Origin: Sphingopyxis macrogoltabida
Lineage (GTDB): Bacteria > Pseudomonadota > Alphaproteobacteria > Sphingomonadales > Sphingomonadaceae
Direction: 5' to 3'
DNA length: 64,000 bases
Assembly: GCF_001307295.1 (NCBI RefSeq)
Contig: NZ_CP012700.1
Coordinates: forward strand, 1,429,001-1,493,000
The first letter of the stretch is position 1. Every line of letters begins with the position of its first letter. Both the position numbers and the translations under genes were made by a program. This document shows positions 43,221-53,073 of this stretch, piece after piece. The notes below the pieces were generated by a model that saw only the letters and a list, made by a program, of their open reading frames with translations, was not told where the DNA came from and did no database searches.

Positions 43221-45535
43221 CTACGCCACCGACGCTGAAATCGCTCACTCTCACCGCCTTTCGCGGTTCAGCAGGCACGTTTGCGCTCAACTTCGAGAAG
43301 GGCAAGAAATTCACGCTGATCTACGGCGAGAACGGCACTGGCAAGACGACCATTTGTGATGCCTTCGAGTTCCTTGCCAAAGACAATATCGGCTCATTGG
43401 ACGGCCGCGGTCTTGGCGCGGGCGTCAGAAAGTTCTGGCGGACCGTTGGAAAGCCAACGACCGACGTTGCCGTGGAGCTTGCTTCCAGCGACGGTCAATG
43501 CACCGGTAAATTGGCCGGAAACATGGTGACCGTTCTCACCGGCTCGGCTCCGCGCGTAGAATTGCTCCGGCAGCGACAGATCTTGGAGCTAATCGAGACG
43601 CAACCCGCGAAGCGTTACGAAGCGATCAAACGCTTCATCGACATCGAAGCATTCGAGCGATCCGAAGAAGCCTTGCGGCAGCAGGGTAAAACTCTTGGCG
43701 GAGAACTCGCATCGGCGCAGCAATCCGAGGCGCAGAGCCTTGAAGAACTGCAAAGCTCCTATGAAGCTGCTGGCAGCCCCGCCGGTCTCAATCCCGTCGA
43801 GTGGGCCAAGCAAAAATTGGCAGAGCCGACCACGGGGCTGGATGCTGATATTTCCGCTATCGGCAAGTTGCGCACCGCTTTTGACGCCCTGAAACTCTTT
43901 CCCGGCACCTTCGACGTCAAACGAGCGGCTTTGGCGGATGCAGAGACGGCAGCCTCCGATGCCGATCAGGCGCAAATGAACGCGCTTGCGACGGTGGATG
44001 CGGATGCCGCCAAGCGCGAGGGCGTGCTGACAGCCGGTAAGGCCTATTTGCACGCCCACGCGGAGACGGACTCCTGCCCGCTCTGCAACAGCAAGGAGAA
44101 CATCGCTGGTTTGGCCACAGCGGTTGAGAACACGCTCGCCCAACTTGGCGCGCTGACTGACGCCAATGCGAAGAAGCGAAAGGCGCAGTCGGCTCTTAAT
44201 ACAGCCAAGAGCGGATTGCAGCAGGTCAAGACCGACTATGCCAAAGCGGTTGCAGCGCTCGCCGATGCTCAGGCCGCTCACCAGTGGAAGCCGCAGGTGC
44301 AGCTTCCGGCGACTACCGCGCCGGACGATCCTGCTATCCTTGCGGCGTGGCTCGTTACAAATGAGCCAGTTGCCGAAACCTGGGCCAATGCCGAGGCGGG
44401 TTGGCGCGGCGAGAGCAAATTCCGCACGCAACTGAAATCCGCCGCCGAACGCTACGATACGAACGCCGCGCGCGTGACCGAACTTTCGAGTTTGATTCCC
44501 AGCTTGGAGGCCGCGCTGACTCAGTGCGTCGAGGAGCGCCAGAAATTCACCGATGGCATCATCAGCGACATCGCCAAGGAGGTCGGCAAGCTCTACGAGA
44601 AGGTCCATCCCAACGAGGGGCTGGACAAGATCGCACTGGAACTTGACCCCGCTCGCCGGGCATCGCTGAATCTCGGCGCCACTTTCGAGGGTCAGGACGC
44701 GCCGCCACAGGCCTATTTCAGCCAATCGCATTTGGACACACTTGGCCTATGTGTGTTCCTCGCGCTCGCGGCGCGCGACCGCGCAGCGGAAACCGTCCTG
44801 ATCCTTGATGACGTGCTGGGCAGCGTGGATGAGCCGCATGTCGAGCGGGTCATCGGCATGATTTACGAGGTGAGCGGTAGCTTCCGCCACACCATCGTCA
44901 CCACGCATTACCGCCCTTGGCGCGAGAAATACCGTTGGGGTTGGCTGAAACCGGGCCAGCCCTGCCAATTCGTCGAACTGACCGGCTGGGCGATCGACGA
45001 CGGGATGCGCATCATAAGCTCTTTGCCAGAAGTCGAGTTGCTGAGGTCACGGCTAGCTGAATCGCCCGTGGACATCCAATCGGTGTGCAGTAAGGCGGGC
45101 GTGATCCTTGAGGCGGCGCTCGACTACCTCACCCAAAAATACGAATGCCCGGTGCCGCGCCGCCAGGGCGCGGCCTATACACTGGGTGATCTCCTTCCGG
45201 CCATCGGCAGCAAGCTGCGCGATGCCCTGAAAGTCGAATTGCGCGACGGCATAACTGACGCTGGCGCTCCCGCATCCAGCACTGTGACGCTCAAGCCTAC
45301 CCTGGATGAGCTGACGCGGATCGCGCAGGTGCGCAATGCGTTCGGCGCACATTTTAAGGCCATCTCGTTCGAGCTGCTGGACACCGACGCCATCGGTTTC
45401 GCCAAGGAAGTCCTGGTGTTGGTCGATACCCTGGTGTGCCCCGATCACGGCTGGCCGAGCAACGCCAATTCCGGCAGCTATTGGCGCAACAGCGGCGATA
45501 CGCGACGCCTGCACCCACTGAAACGGCCGAGTTAA
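43217..45535 (+). CDS. Rad50/SMC-like ATPase with CPLC zinc-hook
   Basis: A 772-residue ABC-type ATPase. Walker A GENGTGKT is at about 37-44, long coiled-coil segments flank a CPLC motif at about 287-290 (Rad50-like zinc hook), a signature-like FSQSHLDTLGL lies around 501-511, and Walker B TVLILDD is at 526-532. The last 200 residues form an extra alpha-helical domain (KAGVILEAALDYLTQKYE...) absent from plain Rad50. GTG 43217 overlaps the preceding stop. Predicted to form a coiled-coil dimer that senses or clamps DNA ends, as in other SMC-containing antiphage systems. Confidence 0.88.
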   Translation: MTTPPTLKSLTLTAFRGSAGTFALNFEKGKKFTLIYGENGTGKTTICDAFEFLAKDNIGSLDGRGLGAGVRKFWRTVGKPTTDVAVELASSDGQCTGKLAGNMVTVLTGSAPRVELLRQRQILELIETQPAKRYEAIKRFIDIEAFERSEEALRQQGKTLGGELASAQQSEAQSLEELQSSYEAAGSPAGLNPVEWAKQKLAEPTTGLDADISAIGKLRTAFDALKLFPGTFDVKRAALADAETAASDADQAQMNALATVDADAAKREGVLTAGKAYLHAHAETDSCPLCNSKENIAGLATAVENTLAQLGALTDANAKKRKAQSALNTAKSGLQQVKTDYAKAVAALADAQAAHQWKPQVQLPATTAPDDPAILAAWLVTNEPVAETWANAEAGWRGESKFRTQLKSAAERYDTNAARVTELSSLIPSLEAALTQCVEERQKFTDGIISDIAKEVGKLYEKVHPNEGLDKIALELDPARRASLNLGATFEGQDAPPQAYFSQSHLDTLGLCVFLALAARDRAAETVLILDDVLGSVDEPHVERVIGMIYEVSGSFRHTIVTTHYRPWREKYRWGWLKPGQPCQFVELTGWAIDDGMRIISSLPEVELLRSRLAESPVDIQSVCSKAGVILEAALDYLTQKYECPVPRRQGAAYTLGDLLPAIGSKLRDALKVELRDGITDAGAPASSTVTLKPTLDELTRIAQVRNAFGAHFKAISFELLDTDAIGFAKEVLVLVDTLVCPDHGWPSNANSGSYWRNSGDTRRLHPLKRPS

Positions 45536-45539
45536 AGCA

Positions 45540-47333
45540 ATGGCGATAAGACCCGAACAGTTTGCAATCCTCAAGCGACATCTTCAGCATGTTTACGTCC
45601 CGTTTCTTCCGAAGCTGTTGCAACCCAAGTCGGAGGCAGATGACCTAGCAAAGAACATCGATCGTTCTTTCGCGGCGTTCGCGCTCGATCATATCTGCCA
45701 GATCGATCCGAAAAAGGCGGCTCGGGCGGTCGTTGATGATTTCGACGATTTCGGGTTGGACGCCATCTATTACCACGCCAGAACGAAGACGCTGTATCTC
45801 GTTCAGGCCAAGTTGAAGGAAACCTCCGCCTTCACGCAGAAGGAGGCACTGGCGTTTTCGCAAGGTATCCGCAAACTGGTGAATGGGGATTTCGATGGAT
45901 TCAACGCCAACGTCCTAAGCAAAGAGTTGTCGATACGGCACCACCTCGATCACTGCGATCATATCGAAGTCGTCGTCGCTCACACTGGCGAAGGCATTCA
46001 CGTTCATGCCGCGAAAGCCATGAGTGACCTGCTGGCAGACAAGGCCGGGGGCGAAGCACGGCTGAAAGATGCCGTGCTTAACTTCGATTCGACGAAAACA
46101 GTCGGCGGCCTGCACAGCGTCAACGCTGTCGAGCAGGTCGATTGCCGGCTCCGGCTTGACAACTACGGCGAAGCATCAGCGCCGAAGATCGCCTACTACG
46201 GAACTGTCGCCCTTTCTGACCTCGCCGACCTGCACAAGAAGCATGGAAAGGCCCTCTACCAGAAGAATATCCGAACCTGGCTTGGTCACAAGACGCCGGT
46301 AAACGAGGCGATCATGGAGACGCTGGCCGTGAATCCGGCGCGGTTCCAGTATCTGAATAACGGCGTCACCGCCTTGTGCGAGGAAATTGCGCCGAAGGGC
46401 GGAAAGGGTACGGAATACCGCGACTTCGAGCTGACGGCCTTTTCGGTCATCAACGGCGCTCAAACTGTCGCCTCGACTGCAAACTTTGTCGCGGATAATC
46501 CAGATGCGGACATTTCCGAAGCAAGGGTCATGATCACGTTGATCAAAGCAGATGCGGATGGCGATTTCGGCAAGGACGTGACCCGCGCGCGTAACCATCA
46601 GAATGATGTGAAGGAAATCGCCTTCGCTGCCTTGGACGAAGAGCAAGAGCGCATCAGGCGCGAATTGCAGCACCTTGACATCGAATACGTTTATCGCGTG
46701 GGAGAGCCCGTGTCCGGCTGGAACCCGAACCGCATACTCGTCGCGGAAGCGATCCAGGCATTGGCGATGCTAGAACTCGATCCTCGCTATCCCGTCTGGA
46801 TGAAACGGTCGCTGCTTGATTTTCAGAAGACCGATGGCGAGCCCTACAAGCAGATTTTCAGTCAGTCGCTCAGTTCCATCAGGCTGGTCAACGCGGTTCG
46901 CGTTTACCGCTATATCCGCGAACAGGTCGCAGCGTCGGTTCGCGGCTGCTGGTATGAAGAGCGCAAGGCGTACAAGCACAGCGAATTTGCGATGGCATCC
47001 GCTTTCGCCAAGCAGTTCCGCACCGCGATTTGCGGCAGCGACCTAATCGACGTTGCCAAAATGAGGGCGGCCGGAAGCGCGCCCTATGACACGCTGCGCC
47101 AACACCTATGGGATATCATTCAGTCGATCTCATGGCCCGGTCCTCTGGCAATCGCGAAAAATCAGGATCGAACGCTTGATCTGACGCGGCGTTTGATGAC
47201 ACGGCAATACGGCCTCAAAGGCGACCCGGCCATCAAGGCGCTCCGCGCCAAATTCATCGTTGGCCAGCCTTATCAAGTTGATCTCTTCAAATATCTTGCC
47301 TCCAAAGCCCCCCAGATTGCGAACGTAACATGA
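45540..47333 (+). CDS. AIPR-family protein with N-terminal PD-(D/E)XK-like nuclease
   Basis: A 597-residue protein. The N-terminus carries DDFDDFGLDAIYY followed by LYLVQAKLKE, a restriction-like active site with Asp near 74 and Gln-x-Lys at 89-91. The central part (about 255-330) shows the AIPR (abortive infection phage resistance) signature, RFQYLNNGVTALCEE then TAFSVINGAQTV. AIPR proteins occur in several defence contexts and are often the effector. It begins 4 bp after the ATPase gene and its stop overlaps the methyltransferase start (ATGA). A likely nuclease effector, by inference. Confidence 0.87.
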   Translation: MAIRPEQFAILKRHLQHVYVPFLPKLLQPKSEADDLAKNIDRSFAAFALDHICQIDPKKAARAVVDDFDDFGLDAIYYHARTKTLYLVQAKLKETSAFTQKEALAFSQGIRKLVNGDFDGFNANVLSKELSIRHHLDHCDHIEVVVAHTGEGIHVHAAKAMSDLLADKAGGEARLKDAVLNFDSTKTVGGLHSVNAVEQVDCRLRLDNYGEASAPKIAYYGTVALSDLADLHKKHGKALYQKNIRTWLGHKTPVNEAIMETLAVNPARFQYLNNGVTALCEEIAPKGGKGTEYRDFELTAFSVINGAQTVASTANFVADNPDADISEARVMITLIKADADGDFGKDVTRARNHQNDVKEIAFAALDEEQERIRRELQHLDIEYVYRVGEPVSGWNPNRILVAEAIQALAMLELDPRYPVWMKRSLLDFQKTDGEPYKQIFSQSLSSIRLVNAVRVYRYIREQVAASVRGCWYEERKAYKHSEFAMASAFAKQFRTAICGSDLIDVAKMRAAGSAPYDTLRQHLWDIIQSISWPGPLAIAKNQDRTLDLTRRLMTRQYGLKGDPAIKALRAKFIVGQPYQVDLFKYLASKAPQIANVT

Positions 47334-48976
47334 CCAGAAAACAGAAACTTGAACTGACATGGGTGGGAAAGGACAACCGGCCTCGGTTGGAGCCGCGCAT
47401 CCTGATTGAAGACCCGGCGAAGAGCTATCACGCTGCCGTACGGGTTTCGGACGGGGACATTTTCGACAATGTGCTGATCCACGGCGACAATCTGCTCGCG
47501 CTGAAAGCGCTGGAGGCGGATTACGCTGGCAAGGTGAAGTGCGTCTTAATCGACCCGCCCTACAACACCGGCAGCGCCTTCACCCACTATGATGACGGGC
47601 TGGAGCATTCGATCTGGCTTGGCCTGATGCGCGACCGGCTCGAAATCATCCGCCGGTTGCTCTCGGAAGATGGCTCATTGTGGATCACTATCGACGACAA
47701 TGAGGCGCATTACCTCAAGGTTCTGTGTGACGAGATTTTTGGTCGGCCGAACTTCGTTGCGAGCGCCGTTTGGCAAAAGCGATATTCGCGCGAAAATCGG
47801 GAGGCGATTGGCGATGCACATGACTATGTTTTGATTATCGCTAAGAACTCAGCGCGCTTTAAGAGCATCCGCAACCGTGTCCCTATGACGGATGAGCAGG
47901 CCAAGGTCTATCGCAACCCCAATAATGATCCGCGGGGTAGGTGGCGCACCATACCGATCACGGCGCAGGCAGGACATGCCACCAAGGAGCAGTTCTACGA
48001 AATTACGACCCCTAGCGGACGAGTATATACGCCCAGCGAGGGGCGCTGCTGGGGACTTTCACGAGCGACATTTGAACGATTGCGTAGCGAAGGGCGCATA
48101 TATTTCGGAAAGGATGGTGATTCTCAACCCAACCTCATCCGCTATCTGTCAGAAGTCGAAGGCATGGTGCCGTGGACTTGGTGGCCACATGAGGAGGCCG
48201 GCCATACCGATGAGGCGATGAAAGAAATGCACGCTCTTTTCGGAAAGGAAGATCCATTCCCGACGCCGAAGCCGGAACGCCTCATCAACCGGATTTTGCA
48301 TATCGCAACAAATCCTGGCGACCTCGTTCTCGACTCTTTCGCCGGTTCCGGCACGACTGGCGCGGTGGCCCACAAAATGGGCCGTCGCTGGATCATGGTT
48401 GAACTGGGAGATCATTGCACCACGCATGTCGTGCCGCGCTTGCAGCAAGTCATCGACGGCAGCGACCAAGGGGGCATCAGCAAGACCGTATCTTGGAAGG
48501 GCGGTGGGGGTTTCCGCTACTTCGAACTGGCGCCTTCATTGCTTGAAACCGACAAGTGGGGGCGGCAGGTCATCAGTCGCGAGTATGACGCCGCGATGCT
48601 GGCGCAGGCGTTGTGCAAGCTCGAAGGCTTCACCTATGCGCCGAGTGATAGCGTCTATTGGCAGCAGGGCCATTCGTCCGAAACCGACTTCCTTTATGTC
48701 ACTACGCAGACCTTGGGGCCGGAAGAGCTGTCGGCGCTGTCCGAAGATGTCGGCGAGGATCGTTCGCTTTTGATCCTATGCGCCGCGTTCCGGGGCGATG
48801 CCGACCTTTGGCCAAACCTGACCTTACGCAAAATTCCCAATCACATCCGCAGCAAGTGCGAATGGGGGCATGACGATTATTCGCTTAACGTCGCCAATTT
48901 GCCAATGGCCGAGCCGGAACCTGCGCCGCCGCGCCCCGTGCAAGGCGGGCTGTTCGACGGAGAGGACGGCCAATGA
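47330..48976 (+). CDS. Type III-like DNA adenine methyltransferase (Mod)
   Basis: A 548-residue SAM-dependent N6-adenine methyltransferase. The catalytic motif DPPYNTG is at about 75-81 and the SAM-binding FAGSGTTGAVA at about 340, an order typical of beta-class Mod subunits. The middle (about 150-300) holds the variable target-recognition region. It would methylate host DNA and, with the neighbouring Res, restrict unmethylated DNA. ATG overlaps the AIPR stop and its own stop overlaps the Res start by four bases. Confidence 0.93.
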   Translation: MTRKQKLELTWVGKDNRPRLEPRILIEDPAKSYHAAVRVSDGDIFDNVLIHGDNLLALKALEADYAGKVKCVLIDPPYNTGSAFTHYDDGLEHSIWLGLMRDRLEIIRRLLSEDGSLWITIDDNEAHYLKVLCDEIFGRPNFVASAVWQKRYSRENREAIGDAHDYVLIIAKNSARFKSIRNRVPMTDEQAKVYRNPNNDPRGRWRTIPITAQAGHATKEQFYEITTPSGRVYTPSEGRCWGLSRATFERLRSEGRIYFGKDGDSQPNLIRYLSEVEGMVPWTWWPHEEAGHTDEAMKEMHALFGKEDPFPTPKPERLINRILHIATNPGDLVLDSFAGSGTTGAVAHKMGRRWIMVELGDHCTTHVVPRLQQVIDGSDQGGISKTVSWKGGGGFRYFELAPSLLETDKWGRQVISREYDAAMLAQALCKLEGFTYAPSDSVYWQQGHSSETDFLYVTTQTLGPEELSALSEDVGEDRSLLILCAAFRGDADLWPNLTLRKIPNHIRSKCEWGHDDYSLNVANLPMAEPEPAPPRPVQGGLFDGEDGQ

Positions 48977-51666
48977 GTAATCTCCCTTCATCCAACCAGC
49001 GCCATGTCAACGCCATCTCGGGCCGTTTGAGTCTGCGCCCGCCGCAGCGCCGCAGCCTCGAAATCCTCGACCGTGTGACCGAGATCGTGCCGCTGCACCA
49101 TGCGACCGATCTTACTTCGGCGAAGGAAATCATCGCCAGCGAGTATCCCGGCGTCGTTGATTTCGAGCGGGAATTTCCCTCGCTGTGCTTCGCGCTCGCC
49201 ACCGGCGTTGGTAAGACGCGTCTGATGGGTGCGTTCATCGCCTATTTGAAGATCGCACACGGCATCAATAACTTTTTCGTCCTCGCGCCGAACTTGACGA
49301 TCTACAACAAGCTGATCGCCGATTTCACGCCCAACACCGCCAAATATGTGTTCAAAGGCATTGCTGAGTTCGCGATTTCGCCGCCAGTTCTGACCACCGG
49401 CGAAAATTTTGAACGGCACTTGGCGTCGGGCGGTCAGCTATTCCCGACAACGATCAACATTTTCAACATCGCCAAAATCTCCTCGGAAGTGCGGGGCGGG
49501 CGATCCCCGCGCATCCGCTCTTCCCGTGAGGAACTCGGTGAGAGCTATTTCGATTACCTATCGAGCTTGCCTGACCTGGTGCTGTTGATGGATGAATCGC
49601 ACCGCTATCGCGCCACGGCGGGGATGCGCGCGATCAACGAATTGAAGCCGATTCTTGGCTTGGAGCTGACCGCGACCCCTTTCGTTGAAAGTACGCGCGG
49701 GCCGGCCGCGTTCAAGAACGTGATCTTCGACTATCCGCTGGCTCGTGCGATGGAGGACGGCTTCGTCAAGGAACCCGCGGTCGTAACCCGCAAGGATTTT
49801 AATCCGGCGGGAAAAACGCCCGAAGCGATCCAGACGATGAAGCTGGAGGACGGCGTTCGCCTACACGAAAGCGTCAAGGTCGACCTAGAAACCTATGCCC
49901 GCGAGAATGGCGAGCAGATTATTAAGCCGTTCGTATTGGTGATCGCGCGCGACACGACCCATGCAGCGGAACTGATGAAACTGATCCAGTCGGCCGCCTT
50001 CTTCGAGGGGCGTTATGCCGACAAGGTTATACAGGTCGATTCAAGCGTGAAGGAAGAGGAGACGGTCGAGAAGCTGTTGACGGTCGAACACAATGACAAT
50101 CCGGTCGAGATCGTCATCCACGTCAACATGCTCAAGGAGGGTTGGGACGTCACCAACCTTTATACGATCATTCCGCTCCGCGCCGCCAACGCTCGAACCC
50201 TAATCGAACAGAGCATCGGGCGGGGATTGCGCTTGCCTTATGGCAAGCGCACTGGCGTTGCCGCGGTTGATCGCCTGAACATCGTCGCGCATGATCGCTT
50301 TCAGGAAATTGTCGATGAGGCGAACAATCCCAATTCGCCGATCCAGCTGAAACAGCTTGTGCTGGGTGAGGCCGATCTGACGCGAAAGACCGTGACTGTG
50401 GTTGCCTCGCCGACGATCCTGGGCAGCCTTGGCCTGCAATCCGCGCCAAGCGCGGATGCCGCCATGGCCTCCGGCCCCGCGCCGACGCCGGCTTTCACCG
50501 ATCCGAACGATGTTCGTGTGGCGCAGCTCGCCTATGATGCCTTCCGCAAGCTCGCGCGCGAGCCGGACAAGGTTCCGAGCGTATCCTACCTATCCCGTCC
50601 CGATGTTCTGGAGCAGGTCGTGCGCGAAGTGCGCAGCCAGTATCAGGCGCCGCAACTCGAACTCGACGGAATTGCCAAACCCGCGCCCGATTTCGAGGCC
50701 GTCGCTGCCGCGACGGCGAAATTGATGGAAGCCCGGACCATAGACATTCCGCGCATTACCGTCATGCCCAAGGGCGAGGTCAAGGCGGGCTTCAAGCCGT
50801 TCATGCTCGACCTGTCCGGGATGCGCTATACTGCGCCGAGCGATGAGCTGTGGGCCAAGCATCTGCGGACGGATTGGGTCGATATAATCGGCCTGTCGCA
50901 AGGCAACCTGCTTGAAGACCGGCTTGAGGACTATGTCGTCAGCGGGCTGATCGACTTTTCCGACATTGCCTATGATGAACATGCCGACCTGCTCTACGAG
51001 CTTGCCGGACAGGTGGTTCGCCACCTGCAATCCTACTTGTCCGAAGAGGATGCGGGACAGGTGCTGTCACTGCATCAGCGCGAGATAGCGCGCGCGGTTC
51101 ATGCGCAGATGCAGGATCATTTCTGGAAGGACGAGTCGGTCGAATATCATCACGAGATCCGTGAGGGCTTCACGGAACTCAAGGAAACCGCCTTCACCAC
51201 ATCACGCGAAGCCCCGCTCGATTTCCGGGTGCCGCCTGCCGACAAGAGCAATATGGCACGGTATCTGTTCGGCGGTTTTGCGAAATGCCTCTCGACGGTG
51301 GCGAAATTTCATTCGGATTCCGAGCGCAAGCTGGCGGTAATCCTCGAACGCGAGGCGCTGAAATGGCTGCGGCCCGCCAAGGGCCAATTCCAGATGTATT
51401 ACCGCAGCGGCCACGATCATCTCGAATATCAGCCCGATTTCGTCGCTGAGACTGACGATCGCATCCTGATGCTCGAACCCAAGATGGCGACGCAAATGCA
51501 AGACAAGGATGTACTGGCGAAGCGCGATGTCGCAATCCAGTGGTGTTCCTGGGCGAGCGAACATGCGCGGTCCTACGGCGGAAAGCCGTGGCAATATGTG
51601 TTGATTCCGCATGATGCGATTGCCGAGAATATAACGCTGGAATTTCTTGCGAAGCAGTTTGCCTGA
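48973..51666 (+). CDS. Type III-like restriction subunit (Res), DEAD/DEAH helicase-nuclease
   Basis: An 897-residue protein. Walker A is FALATGVGKTRLMGA (about 74-87), the DExH box is LLMDESHRYRA (about 206), motif VI is EQSIGRGLRLPYGKR, and the C-terminus has YQPDFVAETDDRILMLEPKMA with the PD...ExK nuclease residues near 819-836. This is the Res layout: translocase plus endonuclease. It ends the six-gene operon; about 110 bp of GC-rich sequence separates it from the convergent TcmP gene. Confidence 0.92.
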   Translation: MSNLPSSNQRHVNAISGRLSLRPPQRRSLEILDRVTEIVPLHHATDLTSAKEIIASEYPGVVDFEREFPSLCFALATGVGKTRLMGAFIAYLKIAHGINNFFVLAPNLTIYNKLIADFTPNTAKYVFKGIAEFAISPPVLTTGENFERHLASGGQLFPTTINIFNIAKISSEVRGGRSPRIRSSREELGESYFDYLSSLPDLVLLMDESHRYRATAGMRAINELKPILGLELTATPFVESTRGPAAFKNVIFDYPLARAMEDGFVKEPAVVTRKDFNPAGKTPEAIQTMKLEDGVRLHESVKVDLETYARENGEQIIKPFVLVIARDTTHAAELMKLIQSAAFFEGRYADKVIQVDSSVKEEETVEKLLTVEHNDNPVEIVIHVNMLKEGWDVTNLYTIIPLRAANARTLIEQSIGRGLRLPYGKRTGVAAVDRLNIVAHDRFQEIVDEANNPNSPIQLKQLVLGEADLTRKTVTVVASPTILGSLGLQSAPSADAAMASGPAPTPAFTDPNDVRVAQLAYDAFRKLAREPDKVPSVSYLSRPDVLEQVVREVRSQYQAPQLELDGIAKPAPDFEAVAAATAKLMEARTIDIPRITVMPKGEVKAGFKPFMLDLSGMRYTAPSDELWAKHLRTDWVDIIGLSQGNLLEDRLEDYVVSGLIDFSDIAYDEHADLLYELAGQVVRHLQSYLSEEDAGQVLSLHQREIARAVHAQMQDHFWKDESVEYHHEIREGFTELKETAFTTSREAPLDFRVPPADKSNMARYLFGGFAKCLSTVAKFHSDSERKLAVILEREALKWLRPAKGQFQMYYRSGHDHLEYQPDFVAETDDRILMLEPKMATQMQDKDVLAKRDVAIQWCSWASEHARSYGGKPWQYVLIPHDAIAENITLEFLAKQFA

Positions 51667-51778
51667 GGCGTTTTGGCGCTGCCTTTGCGCCGCCAGCTGA
51701 ATTTTCTAGGCGCGAGCGCGAGCGCGGAGGTGGCGGATCGAGCTTCTGGCAAACGGACGTTATGCGGCGTGAGCGCCG

Positions 51779-53032
51779 CTATTTCGCTTTGCGGGAATCG
51801 AGGAACACCGGGAAGAAGCTGCGCTGTTTCTTGATCTTGATAACGTCGTTGGTCGTGATCGTATTCGGCTTGCGCCGTTCACCACCATTTTCCGTGATGA
51901 CTTCAATATCAGGGTTTTCGATCATTGCAGCGTGAATGTCATCGGCATGGGCAGGCGTGGCATTGTAGATGCTGGAGTAGAAATCACCGATAATCAGCGC
52001 ATCCCCGGACTCTGACACAAGGCGCGGTATGTCCTCTAGCAACTGCCCTTTGGCCACGGCGCGGTCGCTATCTGCAAACAGATATAGCGACCCTTCCTCG
52101 TGCGATGGATCATAGGCGAGCATATTCAAGCCGGACCGACCAAAATGGGCCTGCGCGCTGCTATTGTCGTGGAGAATGTTGTTATACACTTGGCGTGCGC
52201 GGTAACTGTTGGCGAAATGGATCAACCAATACCGCCAGCCGGTCGGGTTGTTGATCGAGAATGGACTGACGAACGGCGCGCAATTCTTGTATACCTGAAA
52301 CACCAGCCGCTCCGCCACGCCCAGCCATGACTTGTCGGTCATGGTGCCTTGAAGGGACAGCAAGGCGGATTCATCTACACCGACTGCCCCGAGTTGGCTC
52401 GCGTAAGCCTGCGGCTCCGATTTTCGCAGGAACGCCAACAGCGATTCCACGGCGAAGGTGTAAAATATCTCGGCCGATGGATATGATCGCATCATATCGA
52501 GGATTGTCGCGTGGGCGACATGGCTATGCCCGCATTGGTCGAGGTTGAAGATGACGCTGCGGTAGCTGCCTTGGGCAAGGTATTTCTGGACTGTCGGATA
52601 CACCGCCTCGAACGCGGCGCTCAAAAATTCTACCTGAAGGTGAAGCTTGTCGCAGTTCTCTTTGATGTCCGCCAACAACGGGGCGACGTTGGCTTTCAGC
52701 GCTTCTATGGCTTCCGCGCTTTCATCGTTCAATAGGAGGAGGCATTCGATCTCGATCGCCCCAAGACCCTGAGCGAGACGGTCCAGATTGACGGCGTTGA
52801 CTGCATTCTTAAGTTCTTCGATGAAAATGATGGGCGAACCTGCGGAGCCGCACTTGTAGCGTCCGCCGCCAGCGAAGCCGTCGATGACCGCCAAACGGAA
52901 TTTCGTCTGTTTTGGAATCTGGCAGCGGACGATGAGATACTGGTAAAAATACTCGCGGAGAATCTTGTGCTTGCGACGCGAATGGTCTTCGAGAGTAGCG
53001 CCTTCAGCCCACTGGTATCGTTTTGCGACCAT
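51779..53032 (-). CDS. tcmP: Three-Cys-motif partner protein TcmP
   Basis: A 417-residue protein of the TcmP family, always found beside a DUF5131 three-Cys protein. Near the N-terminus VIDGFAGGGRYKCGSAGSP resembles a SAM- or nucleotide-binding loop, followed by an NLDQCGHSH stretch. Its activity is not established. It lies about 40 bp downstream of the DUF5131 gene on the same strand, so the two form a pair on the side of the island facing the defence operon. An antiviral role is often guessed for the pair, without proof that I can cite. Confidence 0.88.
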   Translation of the reverse strand: MVAKRYQWAEGATLEDHSRRKHKILREYFYQYLIVRCQIPKQTKFRLAVIDGFAGGGRYKCGSAGSPIIFIEELKNAVNAVNLDRLAQGLGAIEIECLLLLNDESAEAIEALKANVAPLLADIKENCDKLHLQVEFLSAAFEAVYPTVQKYLAQGSYRSVIFNLDQCGHSHVAHATILDMMRSYPSAEIFYTFAVESLLAFLRKSEPQAYASQLGAVGVDESALLSLQGTMTDKSWLGVAERLVFQVYKNCAPFVSPFSINNPTGWRYWLIHFANSYRARQVYNNILHDNSSAQAHFGRSGLNMLAYDPSHEEGSLYLFADSDRAVAKGQLLEDIPRLVSESGDALIIGDFYSSIYNATPAHADDIHAAMIENPDIEVITENGGERRKPNTITTNDVIKIKKQRSFFPVFLDSRKAK

Positions 53033-53073
53033 TACCGCCCCCGCAGATCAAATATCCAGAATATCTTAGCGGA

